Origin: Platanthera guangdongensis
Taxonomy: Eukaryota > Streptophyta > Magnoliopsida > Asparagales > Orchidaceae
Reading direction: 5' to 3'
NCBI GenBank assembly: GCA_039583875.1
Contig: CM077149.1
Coordinates: forward strand, 19,419,194 to 19,483,193
Length of the DNA stretch: 64,000 nucleotides
Both the position numbers and the translations under genes were made by a program. The notes under the pieces were generated by a model, which did not search any database, was not told the DNA's origin, and was given only the letters and a program-made list of their open reading frames with translations. Shown one piece after another: positions 44,259 through 54,117 of this stretch (the first letter of the stretch is position 1; each line of letters starts with the position of its first letter).

Positions 44259-47120
44259 TGTCACAACCCGCATTTTCACAGCATAAAATAACTTATCAAA
44301 GTAAGGGAAAATGCGCGTCATGATGACACGTCAGCAGGGGATAACTACGAACGCTCAGGCAGACACCTACTAAAACATGAAGAAAGATTCCTTCAGTTAT
44401 TTTAAGGAAAAAATCAGCTAAATGCAAAGGTTAGCCGTATCCCTCGGCTTGGTGGCTCACTTAGTCCACGAATCAAAATATAGTTATACGCTGCGGAAAA
44501 ATACTTGTTTAGATTGACTCAAATATCCTACATGAGTATAGACGTCACCAAAAGACAACTCATGGTATGCAAGACTCTAAATTTATAATAGTAGTAAGGA
44601 TAGCTTTTACGGTCGCCAAATATAACATGCTAGAGTTTTAAAATTATGCAGTGCATGAAGTAGTAGTAATAGATTTTATAGTTGAAAATACCTAACATGC
44701 TTTCCTAGTATAAATCCTCCCAGAGAGCAAGTGGTACACATCCACATATAGAAAACTAAGCAGCTAGCAAGTTTCTAAAAGTAACAATATTGTGGGCGTC
44801 AACAAACTGACATGAACCCACATACAAAAAAGTATGTCTGAACCAGTAACTAAAAAAACAACAAACTACCTCGTTGAGACGAGGTAACAACCACAGCCAA
44901 CACTACCGCCCAGAAACTCCAAAACTAGCCATGTTATCTGCTACTGCTCTGAACCTGAGGCATTCCGAAGATAGAACACCTCAGCAAGAAGGAACAAATG
45001 GTGGCAGAAATTAATAAGCCTAAATAAACAAAGGTCAAAGAGGTACCAACCCAAGACCAACAGTACTGAAATAAAGCACAAAAAGAGGAACAAGTCATCA
45101 TCATGAAAAAGAACTCTTACGTGATTCGTCACGTACAACAATAGTACACCAGACGCACGAGGCTATAAGGTGACAACATGAATAATTCGTAAGGAAGAAG
45201 TACAAATCCTTTATTAGGAACCTGTGGTCGACTTTACCCAAAAACACGGGTGTGGTGGTCACTTGTGGACACACCACCCAAAAAAAACGGGCGAGGTGGT
45301 CACTCTTAGACACACCACCCAAAAATACGAATATAAAATCCGTCTAATTGCGAGGGAGTCTCATACTCTCCACCATACACCGCAGACATCCAAAAGCCGG
45401 GTAGACTTCCACATGGCACTAATGAAGGAAACAAACACTATGGAGGTGGAATCGTACACTAACTCCCGCAATCAAGAAAACCACCCAGAAAACAGCACAT
45501 ATCTCAAGATTTAGCTCGTCAGATTCTACTTGACATTACTATATACAGAACTTGGTTGAACAACCCTTAGGAACGATTTACAGACCTAATTAAACTCTAA
45601 TATGTTCAATAACGATAAATAAGGCAATTAAAGCCAATACTAGAAACATTTTATCAAACCTATATAAAGTTACCAGATTCAGTTAATAAAACAAGATTTA
45701 GAAATTCTCAAGTGATCGAAAGATTAGACATAGCTATAACTTGGAAAGAAGAAAAAGGAACAAAACTCATTCGTTACCATTAAATCGTACAAGGGGAAAC
45801 GAGGGGAAACCACCACTTGCCTTGGTTTTACCGGAAAAGTCCTCTGAAACACTCCACGTCGTAGATCGGGGCAAGAGAATGCGGGAGGAGATGAAATGTA
45901 GACAAAAACGGCCGAAATAGAGGTTAGGGCCGAAAAACCCTAACGTGAAATCTCAAGAAACGGGGAAGATATTACCACGATGGCGTAGCTCTCGGCGAGA
46001 GCTTTCCGAATCTATGTTCGGATGAATATTTCGGGTACCGGAGCACCGTCGGCGGCCAACGGAAGATTCACGAAAAAGAAACTCTCTCTCTCGCTCGCTG
46101 CTCTGGTTCAGGAGAAAAGATATCGGAGAAGATAAAGTTCGGTTCTAAAACCTAAGTCTAAGAATATATATGTATACTGTTTATAAAAAGTTTTGTCAAA
46201 AACAGATTATTTCGAGCAGTTTCGCAGGAACCCAAAATAGAGACCTAGAACTACTCCAAATCGAAAAGTGTCCAAAATGACAGTTGTAGAGCTCGTCGAG
46301 GCGAACAAATGTTATGTTAACCATTTTTCCAAACGACGTCATTTTGACCCTGAAAAAGGCATCTGAACGTAAACAACAACGGACTACACGAGAACAAGCC
46401 TACGAGTACTCGAGAGGTAGAAAACGGCTACTCGAGTAGTTCAAAATGACTACTCGAGTAGTTCAGAAAGGCTACTCGAGTAGTTCAAAATGACTACTCG
46501 AGTAGTTCAGAAAGGCTACTCGAGTAGTTCAAAATGACTACTCGAGTAGTTCAGAAAGGCTACTCGAGTAGTTCAAATGACTACTCGAGTAGTTCAGAAA
46601 GGCTACTCTAGTAGTTCAGAATAACTACTCGAGTAGTTCAGAATTACTACTCGAGTAGGACCAGAAACTTCACTCGTGTAGGAAGAATAATCACTCGAGT
46701 AGGCTGACAAAGACTACTCGTGTATATATAAAAAATATCACTCGAGTATGACAGAAGAATCTCTGAGTATATACTGACGATTCTCTCGTGTAATTAACTG
46801 ACCACTCGGGTAAAGAAAATTAAATTTGCATAAATCCATAAATTCTTTACAAATATATCCCGAAAATTAAACTATATGAATGAATAGTGTTTTTCATTTT
46901 TGAATAGTACTTTAATATTAAAATATTCATATTTAATATATTTTGAATAAGAAAACACGAGTTCAAAACGGAGGCCCAAACGAGCGCCGAATTGAACGAA
47001 AATCACACCGTAGGCGAACACTGACGCTACGAACACAACAGCGAATTCAAAACCAAAATCCGACGAGCCATACTCTAGATATAAATTTTTCAAAGCTTTC
47101 GATAAACATAAATTTCACAA
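44259..47120 (-). repeat. gypsy B 5' LTR, truncated by element C
   Basis: Starts TGTCACAACCC and stays collinear with 17119-20035 until TTTCACAAAAC near 47120. The expected TTCGGAAAATCGCC is then replaced by GC-rich foreign sequence. It contains the palindrome array at 46406-46750. Confidence 0.92.
46406..46750. repeat. CTACTCGAGTAG palindrome array, gypsy B 5' LTR
   Basis: Fewer units than the other two copies, so the array length varies between LTRs of the same family. Confidence 0.94.
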
Positions 47121-47138
47121 AACCGGAAACCGGCCTCT

Positions 47139-48060
47139 TGTGGAGTTCGACCCTTGGGGAAGGGGTGGTCTCGCGCCTACTTTGCTCCTGCAAGAAAAAC
47201 AACATAAGAGACAAGAAAGAACAGACCCAAGGGCTTGGCAGGGAGGTCCCACCACAAACCCGGAAGATCTCTGAGCGCTTCCCCTCCTTAGCCAGAAGCC
47301 GAGCTGAGGTACTCTCACAGAACACTGGAGAATGAGAGTAAGGAGACACTGAAAGCGTGTCCTCTGAGGTACCCCTTGGGTCTTATTTATAGCTTTTTGG
47401 AATCTGAACTGCCAATAACCAAAATAACTGACCTGAAAATACCAAAAGGCCCTTAGCTGGGTCTGCCAACAGCCAAACTCCGCTGTTCTGATGGGCTATG
47501 CGCAGTCCAACCTGGTCTGCCAACAGCGAGACTCCGCTGTCCTGAGGGGCTATCCGCAGTCCTGGGGAGTCAACTCGCCTCCAATCCTTCTTCGCGGGAG
47601 GCGGGCGCGACCTGACTTCAGCTGCCCGCCCATGCTCCCTGGGCGAGCGCGAGCCGGGGGCGCGACCTGCCTTGCTTCTGCCGGGGCGGACCGGCGGCCA
47701 GGTCGCGTGACGAGGCGGACCGGCGGCCACTGCGACTCTCGATCGGCTCGCCGGTCGTGGGTCGCCAAACTCGTCTGCTTTGGCCAAGGACTCTTTGCGC
47801 GACCCGCTCGCTTGCCTCGTCGGCTCGCTCGCCTGAAATGGGCGGGAGCGGGCCAGCCCTTCTGCCGCATATCTGTTTGCCGCTCGGATGCGGGCCGCGG
47901 GGCAAGGTCTGCTCGCCTCCCTGGTGGGACCCACTCGCCGGACACGGGGTTGTACACAATCCCCTCTCTTTTTGAGCTTGATTCAAGCTCGGAAAGAATC
48001 ATCCAACCCGCGTGTTCGGCGAGTGCTTGTGCTGAGCTGGCAGGGAATCTTCTGGTGGGC
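47139..48060 (-). repeat. probable 3' LTR of element C (right edge uncertain)
   Basis: In plus coordinates it starts TGTGGAGTTCG, so the minus reading ends in CACA, consistent with an LTR end. A minus-strand TATA box lies at 47383-47393, about 245 bp from that end, as expected for an R-U5 segment. The right edge cannot be set from this window because the partner LTR is missing. Long frames on both strands (47383-48150) reflect GC-rich composition and match nothing I know. Confidence 0.5.
47383..47393 (-). promoter_or_regulatory. TATA box in the element C LTR
   Basis: The minus strand reads GCTATAAATAA. It is the probable core promoter of the retrotransposon. Confidence 0.65.
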
Positions 48061-48073
48061 CCCCACTGTCCGG

Positions 48074-48084
48074 CTATAAATATA
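48074..48084 (+). promoter_or_regulatory. TATA box upstream of antisense gene 1
   Basis: CTATAAATATA lies about 66 bp before the ATG at 48150, a plausible core promoter spacing for a short 5' leader. Confidence 0.65.
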
Positions 48085-48149
48085 CCGCTGAGCCCAGGAG
48101 GGGGGGCTCCCAAGATCCCCTCATTTTTCTTGAACAGACTGATCTCTTG

Positions 48150-49121
48150 ATGCCGGTCAGCGAAGAGGTGCGAGCTCGCCTGGCGGCAGCGGGCCTGAAG
48201 ACTCAGGAGGAGGCACTCGAGGCCGCCCCTTGGCTAGCGCGTGGGTCTCCCGGCCCTCTCTTTAGGCCGGCGAAGGGAAAGATCGTTATGCGGTCTCTAG
48301 CGGGGGAATTTCCGGGCTCCAGCTCGGCGGCGGCTGTTGAGGTCATCCCTGGGGTACGTGACCTTCCGCGGATTATCGTTGTACCTCTGACCTTTTGTTT
48401 TGCAGGCGATTCCTCGTGAAGAGGCGGGGAACGGGGGAGAGGATCGCCCCCCTTGCTTGTCGCCTGAGAAGGTCGCTAGTTCCCCAGGTCCGGACCGTCC
48501 ACCTCCGGAAACCCCCCGCCCGCCGGCTTCCCACGGACTGGGAAACTCTCTTGAGACCATCGAGGGAGAAACCTTTCAGGGTCGGCCGGGCTCCTCTCGC
48601 CCATCCGTCGGTGCGGGCGACGTGCCAACCCCTGGTGAGCTGATATTTACCGTTGGCTTTGTCCTTGTTCGCTCCTTCTGACTCGCCCGTTTGTAGGCTA
48701 TAACAGGGCCTACTCCGAAACTGAGACGAGCGAAGGGTATTCGCCCCCGCCCGATGTGGATAGTGTCTCTGATTACCTGGGCGACCCGACCGATGCTGCG
48801 GGGATGAAGAGGCAGGTGACGCGGCTGTTCCAGAAACACACGTTGTTGATCTAGGAGCTCGCGAAGAGGGTCGATGAAGACAAGGCCGAGACCGCGGCCT
48901 GGCTCGCGGCCTTGGAGGGACCTCCGCGCGCAGCGGAAGACGACGATGTCACTTCACCGAGCGTGCATATTGCGCGAGCCGAGGGGCATCTCAGGAGCGC
49001 TAAAGAGCAGATCGGCCTGGCTGAGCGGGAGCTGGTGGCGGTTCGCGATTACCACGACCCTCGCGTGCCGCCGCGATCGGGAACGAAGCGGCGGCACAGG
49101 TGGAAGTGGGTCGAGTACTGA
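48150..49121 (+). pseudogene. antisense gene 1 of element C, three exons, one nonsense codon
   Basis: Proposed exons are 48150-48353 (MPVSEEVRARLAAAGL), 48406-48634 and 48697-49121. Donors GTACGT and GTGAGC and acceptors TTTTGCAG and GTTTGTAG fit, and the phases join without a shift. The protein is polar, proline-rich in the middle, then helical and charged (MKRQVTRLFQK, ELAKRVDEDKAETAAWLAAL, RSAKEQIGLAERELVAVRD), a likely coiled coil. TAG at 48852-48854 interrupts the helix. The frame is open on both sides and ends at TGA 49119-49121. I do not recognise a named domain. It reads opposite to the retrotransposon's pol and lies just upstream of a second gene in the same direction. Function is unknown. 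The splice model is inferred. Confidence 0.6.
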
Positions 49122-49560
49122 TCCAGCCTTCTGCCCCCCCGCTAGCGGGATACCGCGGGGTTGCTGTTATTTCCAAGTTATCTTGCATTTGTAACCACTT
49201 GCGACTCTTTTTGCCCGCCTATGGGCCTAACTTGTTACTGCTGAGGCTCATTGAAAATATCATGTTGTTTCTATTGCTTTCTGTGGGCGGGTTAAGGGAA
49301 AGGTCCGTTCTTCCCCTCGCGTTGATCGGGGCGAGGGCGAGCCGAGGAGCTTGCCAGACGGGAGTCTCCCGTCTCGCGCGGAACCCCGTACAGGTGCGGG
49401 TCGAGACTCGCCCGCTCAGGTCTTCCGCGGACGCGGCCGGGCGAGACCCGCGCCGGATCGGTCTTTGGGGTGCGGTTGCGCGCGGGGAAGTCGAACTGTC
49501 GGACTGATTTTTGCTATCTGCACCCCCTCTTTCAGCGGGAAGTTTCCTGCCCTTTCTCTT
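49122..49560 (+). other. spacer between antisense genes 1 and 2
   Basis: Presumed 3' untranslated region of gene 1 followed by the promoter of gene 2. No further frame is supported. Confidence 0.45.
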
Positions 49561-49563
49561 TCC

Positions 49564-49573
49564 CTATAAATAG
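49564..49573 (+). promoter_or_regulatory. TATA box upstream of antisense gene 2
   Basis: CTATAAATAG lies about 117 bp before the ATG at 49690. Confidence 0.65.
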
Positions 49574-49689
49574 GCCTTGCCGGCTCTTATTTCCTCACCG
49601 ATTCCAAACATCCTCTCGCTTCCTTTTTCCCGCGAAGTACGATTCGTGCTCGCCTTCTGGATCTGTCTCGCACGTTCGGCGGCGACTCG

Positions 49690-51606
49690 ATGGGAATGGG
49701 TGGAGGCGGCGGCGACGTGGACGGACGAAGTAAGTGTGCCTGGACCTTCTCAGAGCACGACTTTCCTCACATTGTCATCTCTGAGCGCGAGTACTTGGAT
49801 TCTCTTAGCGACCACGTGCCGCCGAGCTTTTCTGCGAGACGGCCCGGGGATGGGGAAAAGATCAATGACTTATCCAGGGATGAGCTTGCCATCCCGCTAG
49901 CTCACTTTGAGGTGGGCCTGCGACTCCCCCTGTGGCCCGAGGTGCGCCAGGTGCTGAAATACTTCGGGGTCGTCCTGGGTCAGATGACCCCGAACTCCAT
50001 AGCCGTCATGGTGGGGTTCGCCTGCTTCCTGCGAGAGGAGCGGGTGGAGTTCAGCCTCGCCGTTTTTCGGAAGCTGTTCTCCTTCCGGGCGAATCGGGAC
50101 GGGACCGCCTACTTCTCCAGCGCCCACCTCAAGGTGTGGGAGACAGTCAATAAGAGCCACAATTGGCTCAAGAAGTTCCTGTTCGTCAAAGGGGACTTCG
50201 GCAACGTCCCCTTCTCGCCGGTGCAGCTTAGCGAGGCGAGCTACCGGCCGCCCAGCATAGGCGGTCATAAAGCCGACTTGTGCGCGTTCTTCGCTGGGAA
50301 GAATTTTGAGGTCGCGTACCTGCGCTGCCATCTTGACGACCTCGCCGTCGTCCCGCCAGGGGGAGGTTTGCCACTCGCCGCTGTTATGCCTTACCTTCCC
50401 ATTTTTCCTTCATCTCACCCCTCCTTCTTCGCAGGTGAACGCGACATCCCTCTTCACCCCCCTTATGAGAGCGCTAGGATCCCCTCCGGGGTTCTTGCCC
50501 TAGCTCAAGCTGCGGATGCCGCTCAGCGCGACATCCCGTCAGTCCCGGCCAAGAAGCGGCCGGGTGGCGGACAGCCTGCCCCTCCTCCGAAGGTGGCGAA
50601 GACCGCGGATCAGCAACCCCCCGCGAGCCAAAGGAAGGGCAAGGCCCCTGCGGTCCTACTGGCCGAGGGCCCTTCACCCCCGCTGGTTGCTTCGACCAGC
50701 AACTCCCCGGGCGGGGCGGCGGGCACCTCCGCGCCGCCGGACGGGTCTCAAGCTGCCGCGAAGCCGGTGCCGAGGGGTCACCACAACTTCGGCTACGGCG
50801 AGAGGTATCTGGACGAGCTCGGCGCTCCGCTCCTTTCGTGGGACAAGGAGTCAAATCGCGCCGCGATCTCGACATTGCTGCCGAGCTGGATGGAGCAGGA
50901 CACCATCGGCGGGGAGGCCTACAACTTCTCGTTCGGCCTGTACTCGCGAGAAGACGCCGCCATCTACGATAAAGAGGCGACGCGAGTATTGGTTCACGAA
51001 AGCGCGCCGGCCCAGCTACGCGGCCTGGAGCTAGCTCACATGGTAGGGCGGCGCTGCACTCAGCTGGAGCGGAACGCCACCTCCCTGAAGAAGCTGGCGG
51101 ACGAGAGGGAGGAGGCCCAGAAGCTCGCTCAGGAGGACGCAAGCCTTCAGAGGAGGCGGGCCGACGCGGCAGAGGAGACCCTCGCGCAGTACCTGGGCGG
51201 GGTGGTACGTACTCACCCTGAACTACCGCCCCTTCTTGCGAATACAGCTCACGATTCTCCTCCTTCCTTTTCCCAGGATGCGGCGACGGCGAGCCGAATG
51301 GGTGCCGAGATCGCCACCCTTGGTCAGGACAAAGCGGCATTGGAGGCGCGGGTATGCGAGCTGGAGGCCGCCGCCGCTGTCCCTCCTCTAGACAGCAGGG
51401 CCTGTCCGCTCGAGCACCACTCCGACTACGACTTGGTAGTGCTGATGCAGAAGAACGCCGCCAGCACCGCGAAGTATACGATACAAATGCTGCGACGCGC
51501 GGATCTCCTTACGAGCGAGGCGGCGGGACTCTCGGCGGAAGACGTGGTGCCGGCGCTATTTCTCCCCGTGCCGGACCCTGGGGATAAAGCCTTCCAGCCC
51601 ATTTAG
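49690..51606 (+). CDS. antisense gene 2 of element C, putative gypsy-type transposon protein
   Basis: An open frame of 638 residues starts at ATG 49690. Residues about 50-220 (LPLWPEVRQVLKYFGVVLGQ, TPNSIAVMVGFACFL, FFAGKNFEV) match the pattern of the plant family annotated as putative gypsy type transposon, known as an extra ORF of Tat-lineage elements. A proline/alanine-rich basic linker (about 250-350) follows, then an acidic part and a coiled coil (TSLKKLADEREEAQKLAQED) to the end. Two stretches look like in-frame introns: 50366-50434 (GTTTGC to CGCAG, 69 nt) and 51205-51276 (GTACGT to CCCAG, 72 nt). Both are multiples of three and are surrounded by T/C-rich acceptors. Without them the protein is about 591 residues. 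It has no visible catalytic triad. A DNA- or chromatin-binding role has been proposed for such ORFs. I infer nothing more. Confidence 0.72.
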   Translation: MGMGGGGGDVDGRSKCAWTFSEHDFPHIVISEREYLDSLSDHVPPSFSARRPGDGEKINDLSRDELAIPLAHFEVGLRLPLWPEVRQVLKYFGVVLGQMTPNSIAVMVGFACFLREERVEFSLAVFRKLFSFRANRDGTAYFSSAHLKVWETVNKSHNWLKKFLFVKGDFGNVPFSPVQLSEASYRPPSIGGHKADLCAFFAGKNFEVAYLRCHLDDLAVVPPGGGLPLAAVMPYLPIFPSSHPSFFAGERDIPLHPPYESARIPSGVLALAQAADAAQRDIPSVPAKKRPGGGQPAPPPKVAKTADQQPPASQRKGKAPAVLLAEGPSPPLVASTSNSPGGAAGTSAPPDGSQAAAKPVPRGHHNFGYGERYLDELGAPLLSWDKESNRAAISTLLPSWMEQDTIGGEAYNFSFGLYSREDAAIYDKEATRVLVHESAPAQLRGLELAHMVGRRCTQLERNATSLKKLADEREEAQKLAQEDASLQRRRADAAEETLAQYLGGVVRTHPELPPLLANTAHDSPPSFSQDAATASRMGAEIATLGQDKAALEARVCELEAAAAVPPLDSRACPLEHHSDYDLVVLMQKNAASTAKYTIQMLRRADLLTSEAAGLSAEDVVPALFLPVPDPGDKAFQPI

Positions 51607-52017
51607 GACTCCTCGCCCCGGATCTCGCGTCTCCCCTGACTTTTGACATTTATTTTTTTAGATGTATATTATCATGTATGTTTGCTCGCTTTGAGATGTA
51701 CGCGCGGGCTACGCCTATACTTTGTGTTTTTCAGCTATTGTTGCTTTTATAAATGTTCTCTCGCCCGGCTTATTTATACATTTGCTATTGTCGTGCGACG
51801 CGACCTGCCCCTGTGACCCGGCCCCGATGAGGCGGCTGCTCGCCCGCCGAGCGAGGCGAGCCGGCTCTTCACTTGTCTGTATTGCCTAATTTCTTGCGGA
51901 GTCTCGCCCGGGTTCTCGCCTCCACTCGACCGCCTTTCCTGGGGCTGGGGGGGCTATGTTAGACCCCTCCCCTTTTTGATTTAACTTTTGTGATTCCGTC
52001 CTGTTGTTAACATTGTT
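51607..52017 (+). other. 3' region of antisense gene 2 with a polypurine-like motif
   Basis: T-rich at first, then GC-rich. GGGGCTGGGGGGGCTA followed by TGTTAGACCCC at about 51940-51965 looks like a polypurine tract and LTR start on the plus strand, but no matching LTR end is visible. No frame is supported. Confidence 0.4.
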
Positions 52018-52816
52018 TGAGTAGTTCCCGGCCTCTCCGGCTAGGTGGGAGCCCGGCAGCGCGATTCGTTCTCGGTCGCAAGTTATTGCTATTGAGTGAC
52101 TCCCGCCCTCGCCAGCCAGGTGAGAGCCTGGCAGCGGGATCTTCTCGAGGCTAGGGATGACCCCGAGTGACTTCCGGCCCTGCCAGCTAGGTGAGAGCCT
52201 GGCAGCGGGATCTTCTCGGGGTCCAAACTCATTCCATCGAGTGACTTCCGGCCCCGCCAGCTAGATGGGAGCCTGGCAGCGGGATCTTCTCGAGGCTAGG
52301 GATGACACCGAGTGACTTCCGGCCCTGCCAGCTAGGTGAGAGCCTGGCAGCGGGATCTTCTCGGGGTCCAAATTCATTCCATCGAGTGACTTCCGGCCCT
52401 GCCAGCTAGGTGGGAGCCTGATAGCGGGATCTTCTCGAGGCTAGGGATGACACCGAGTGACTTCCGGCCCTGCCAGCTAGGTGAGAGCCTGGCAGCGGGA
52501 TCTTCTCGGGGTCCAAACTCATTCCATCGAGTGACTTCCGGCCCTGCCAGCTAGGTGGGAGCCTGGCAGCGGGATCTTCTTGAGGCTAGGGATGACACCG
52601 AGTGACTTCCGGTCCTGCCAGCTAGGTGAGAGCCTGGCAGCGGGATCTTCTCGGGGTCCAAACTCATTCCATCGAGTGACTTTCGGCCCTGCCAGCTAGG
52701 TGGGAGCCTGGCAGCGGGATCTTCTCGAGGCTAGGGATGACACCGAGTGACTTCCGGCCCTGCCAGCTAGGTGGGAGCCTGGCAGCGGGATCTTCTCGGG
52801 GTCCAAACTCATTCCA
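52018..52816. repeat. alternating ~72-bp tandem repeats, element C
   Basis: Eleven units start GAGTGACTTCCGGCCCTG. Each contains an inverted repeat CTGCCAG...CTGGCAG and ends GCGGGATCTTCTCG. Two versions alternate strictly: one continues GGGTCCAAACTCATTCCATC, the other AGGCTAGGGATGACACC, so the higher-order period is about 145 bp. The first two units are more decayed. The array lies just downstream of pol in the minus reading, the hypervariable place known in Tat elements as a source of satellite DNA. Confidence 0.93.
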
Positions 52817-52902
52817 ATCCTCTGTGCAAGCTGGCTATGGCAATTGTGGGGGGGGGGGAGAAAAAGGAGTTCATTATACCAAATCGTGTTGCTTACAGGT
52901 GC

Positions 52903-53710
52903 TTAAGGAAAAAACCTCTTCAGGTCGTCTCCACTCCAGGTGAGACTCAGGGTCTCGCCATCTACATTTTAGAGCCGATAGCCCCCTAACTTCAAAGCTT
53001 CCTTCACAATGAATGGCCCCTCCCAGCTGGGGTTGAGCTTTCCAATGGATGCTGACCTTCCTGTCGCGTCCACCTTCTTCAGCACCAGGCTTCCTTCCGC
53101 GAACTGCTTGACCCTGACATGTTTGTCAAAGTATTTTGCCATCCTCCTTTTGACCTCCTCCTGCCGGACGGCCGAAAGGTCCCTCAACTCCTCCACCATG
53201 TCAAGGGAGAGTCTCAGCTCCCCCTCGTTCTCGGCCCGCCATTCCTCTCGGCCCTCTCTGGCCGCCCCGACTCGTGGCGTTTGGACTTCAAATTCTATGG
53301 GGAGCACCGCCTCGCACCCATGGGAGAGCTTGAAGGGGGTCTCCCCCGTGGCCGTGTTAGAGGTGGTTCTTAGGGCCCAAAGAACTGCGGGGAGCTGCTC
53401 CACCCAGCTCCCCCTCAAGTTTTCCACCTTCTTCTTGAGGAGATTGACGATGATCTTGTTCGCGGCCTCCACCTGCCCGTTGCTCCTGGGGTGGTGGATC
53501 GAGGCGAACCTGAGGTCGATTCCAAGCTGCTCGCAGAAGCTGGTGAACTCGGCATTGGCGAACTGGGGTCCGTTGTCGGTGACGATGGCCTGGGGTAGCC
53601 CATGGCGACAGATGATCTCCCCCCAGACACAGTTCCTGATCACTTGGGAGGTCACCTTGGCCAACGCCTTCACCTCCATCCACTTCGAGAAGTAGTCGAT
53701 CATCACCAAT
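52903..53710 (-). pseudogene. pol: element C integrase, C-terminal part
   Basis: The minus strand reads VMIDYFSKWMEV, VTDNGPQFANAEF and RSNGQVEAANK, giving the D, D and E of the integrase core, then PFKLSHGCEAVLP and the pol end (LNPSWEGPFIV, GGYRL). TAA at 52969-52971 cuts the tail. The frame reopens for about 22 residues (TLSLTWSGDDLKRFFP) to TAA at 52903-52905, which is the family's normal end. The 5' side is severed at 53710 by copia D, right next to the first catalytic aspartate. The IVTDNGPQF and RTTSNTATGETPF forms fit the Tat lineage. Confidence 0.88.
53706..53710. other. presumed left target-site duplication CCAAT of copia D
   Basis: CCAAT precedes the LTR end at 53711. The matching copy lies beyond the window, so this is a prediction. 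Confidence 0.5.
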
Positions 53711-54003
53711 TGAAAGTGCAACTAGATCTGATATACTCTAGAGGGGGGTGAATAGAGTATATGGTGCTTTAAAAACTTTTACAGGCTTTTACAACAATCT
53801 TTGTAATATGTGTGAGCAGGGAAGCAATAAAAAATCTAATCACAATACTAAGCTATGCAAAGACTAAGCACAAAAAAAATCTAGGCCAGAAATAAAAAGT
53901 AAACAAGCAGAACCAGAGGACACAAGGAAATATAGTGGTTCCCCAAACTTGGGTACATCCACTCTTCTACCACCCTAGGTAGGAATCCACTACAGGATGA
54001 GTT

Positions 54004-54117
54004 GATCAGGTGTCCTGGGCACCAATGAGCTTTTGATAAGGTGCTCAAAAACCAAAGCAGATTTTTTGATCAGGTGTCTTGCCACCAATGAGCTTTTGAC
54101 AAGGTGCTCAAAAACCA
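54004..54117 (-). repeat. direct duplication in R/U5 of copia D LTR
   Basis: Two ~50-bp units contain ACCAATGAGCTTTTGA and AAGGTGCTCAAAAACCA, separated by about 15 bp. The A/B family has a different duplication at the same relative place. Confidence 0.8.

Larger units (their letters stand above)
23736..47120 (-). mobile_element. Ty3/gypsy chromovirus (Tekay-type), gypsy B, with nested copia B
   Basis: Same family, orientation and lesions as gypsy A. The 3' LTR is 23736-26513 plus 38815-39283, split by copia B. The internal region is 39284-44258. The 5' LTR runs from 44259 and stops near 47120, where element C intrudes. The corresponding last ~265 bp of LTR are absent from the window and should lie beyond copia D and element C. 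Confidence 0.92.
47121..53710 (-). mobile_element. Tat/Retand-type Ty3/gypsy remnant (element C) with antisense genes
   Basis: A GC-rich block unlike its neighbours. Reading on the minus strand from 53710: end of pol (integrase), hypervariable tandem repeats, a region holding two plus-strand genes, then an LTR-like end at about 47139. Plant Tat-lineage elements are known to carry 3' tandem repeats and additional, sometimes antisense, ORFs between pol and the 3' LTR. The rest of gag-pol is displaced by copia D and should resume beyond the window. The left boundary is uncertain within 47121-47139. Confidence 0.75.

Noticed and set aside
47383..48150. Long frames on both strands (up to 219 codons) at the left end of element C
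   Set aside because: High GC removes stops in all frames. No domain is visible, and the region looks like an LTR with its own TATA box.
49897..51340. Minus-strand frames of 144 and 288 codons and plus-strand 172-codon frame overlapping antisense gene 2
   Set aside because: Shadows of the 638-codon frame, which alone matches a known plant element protein pattern.
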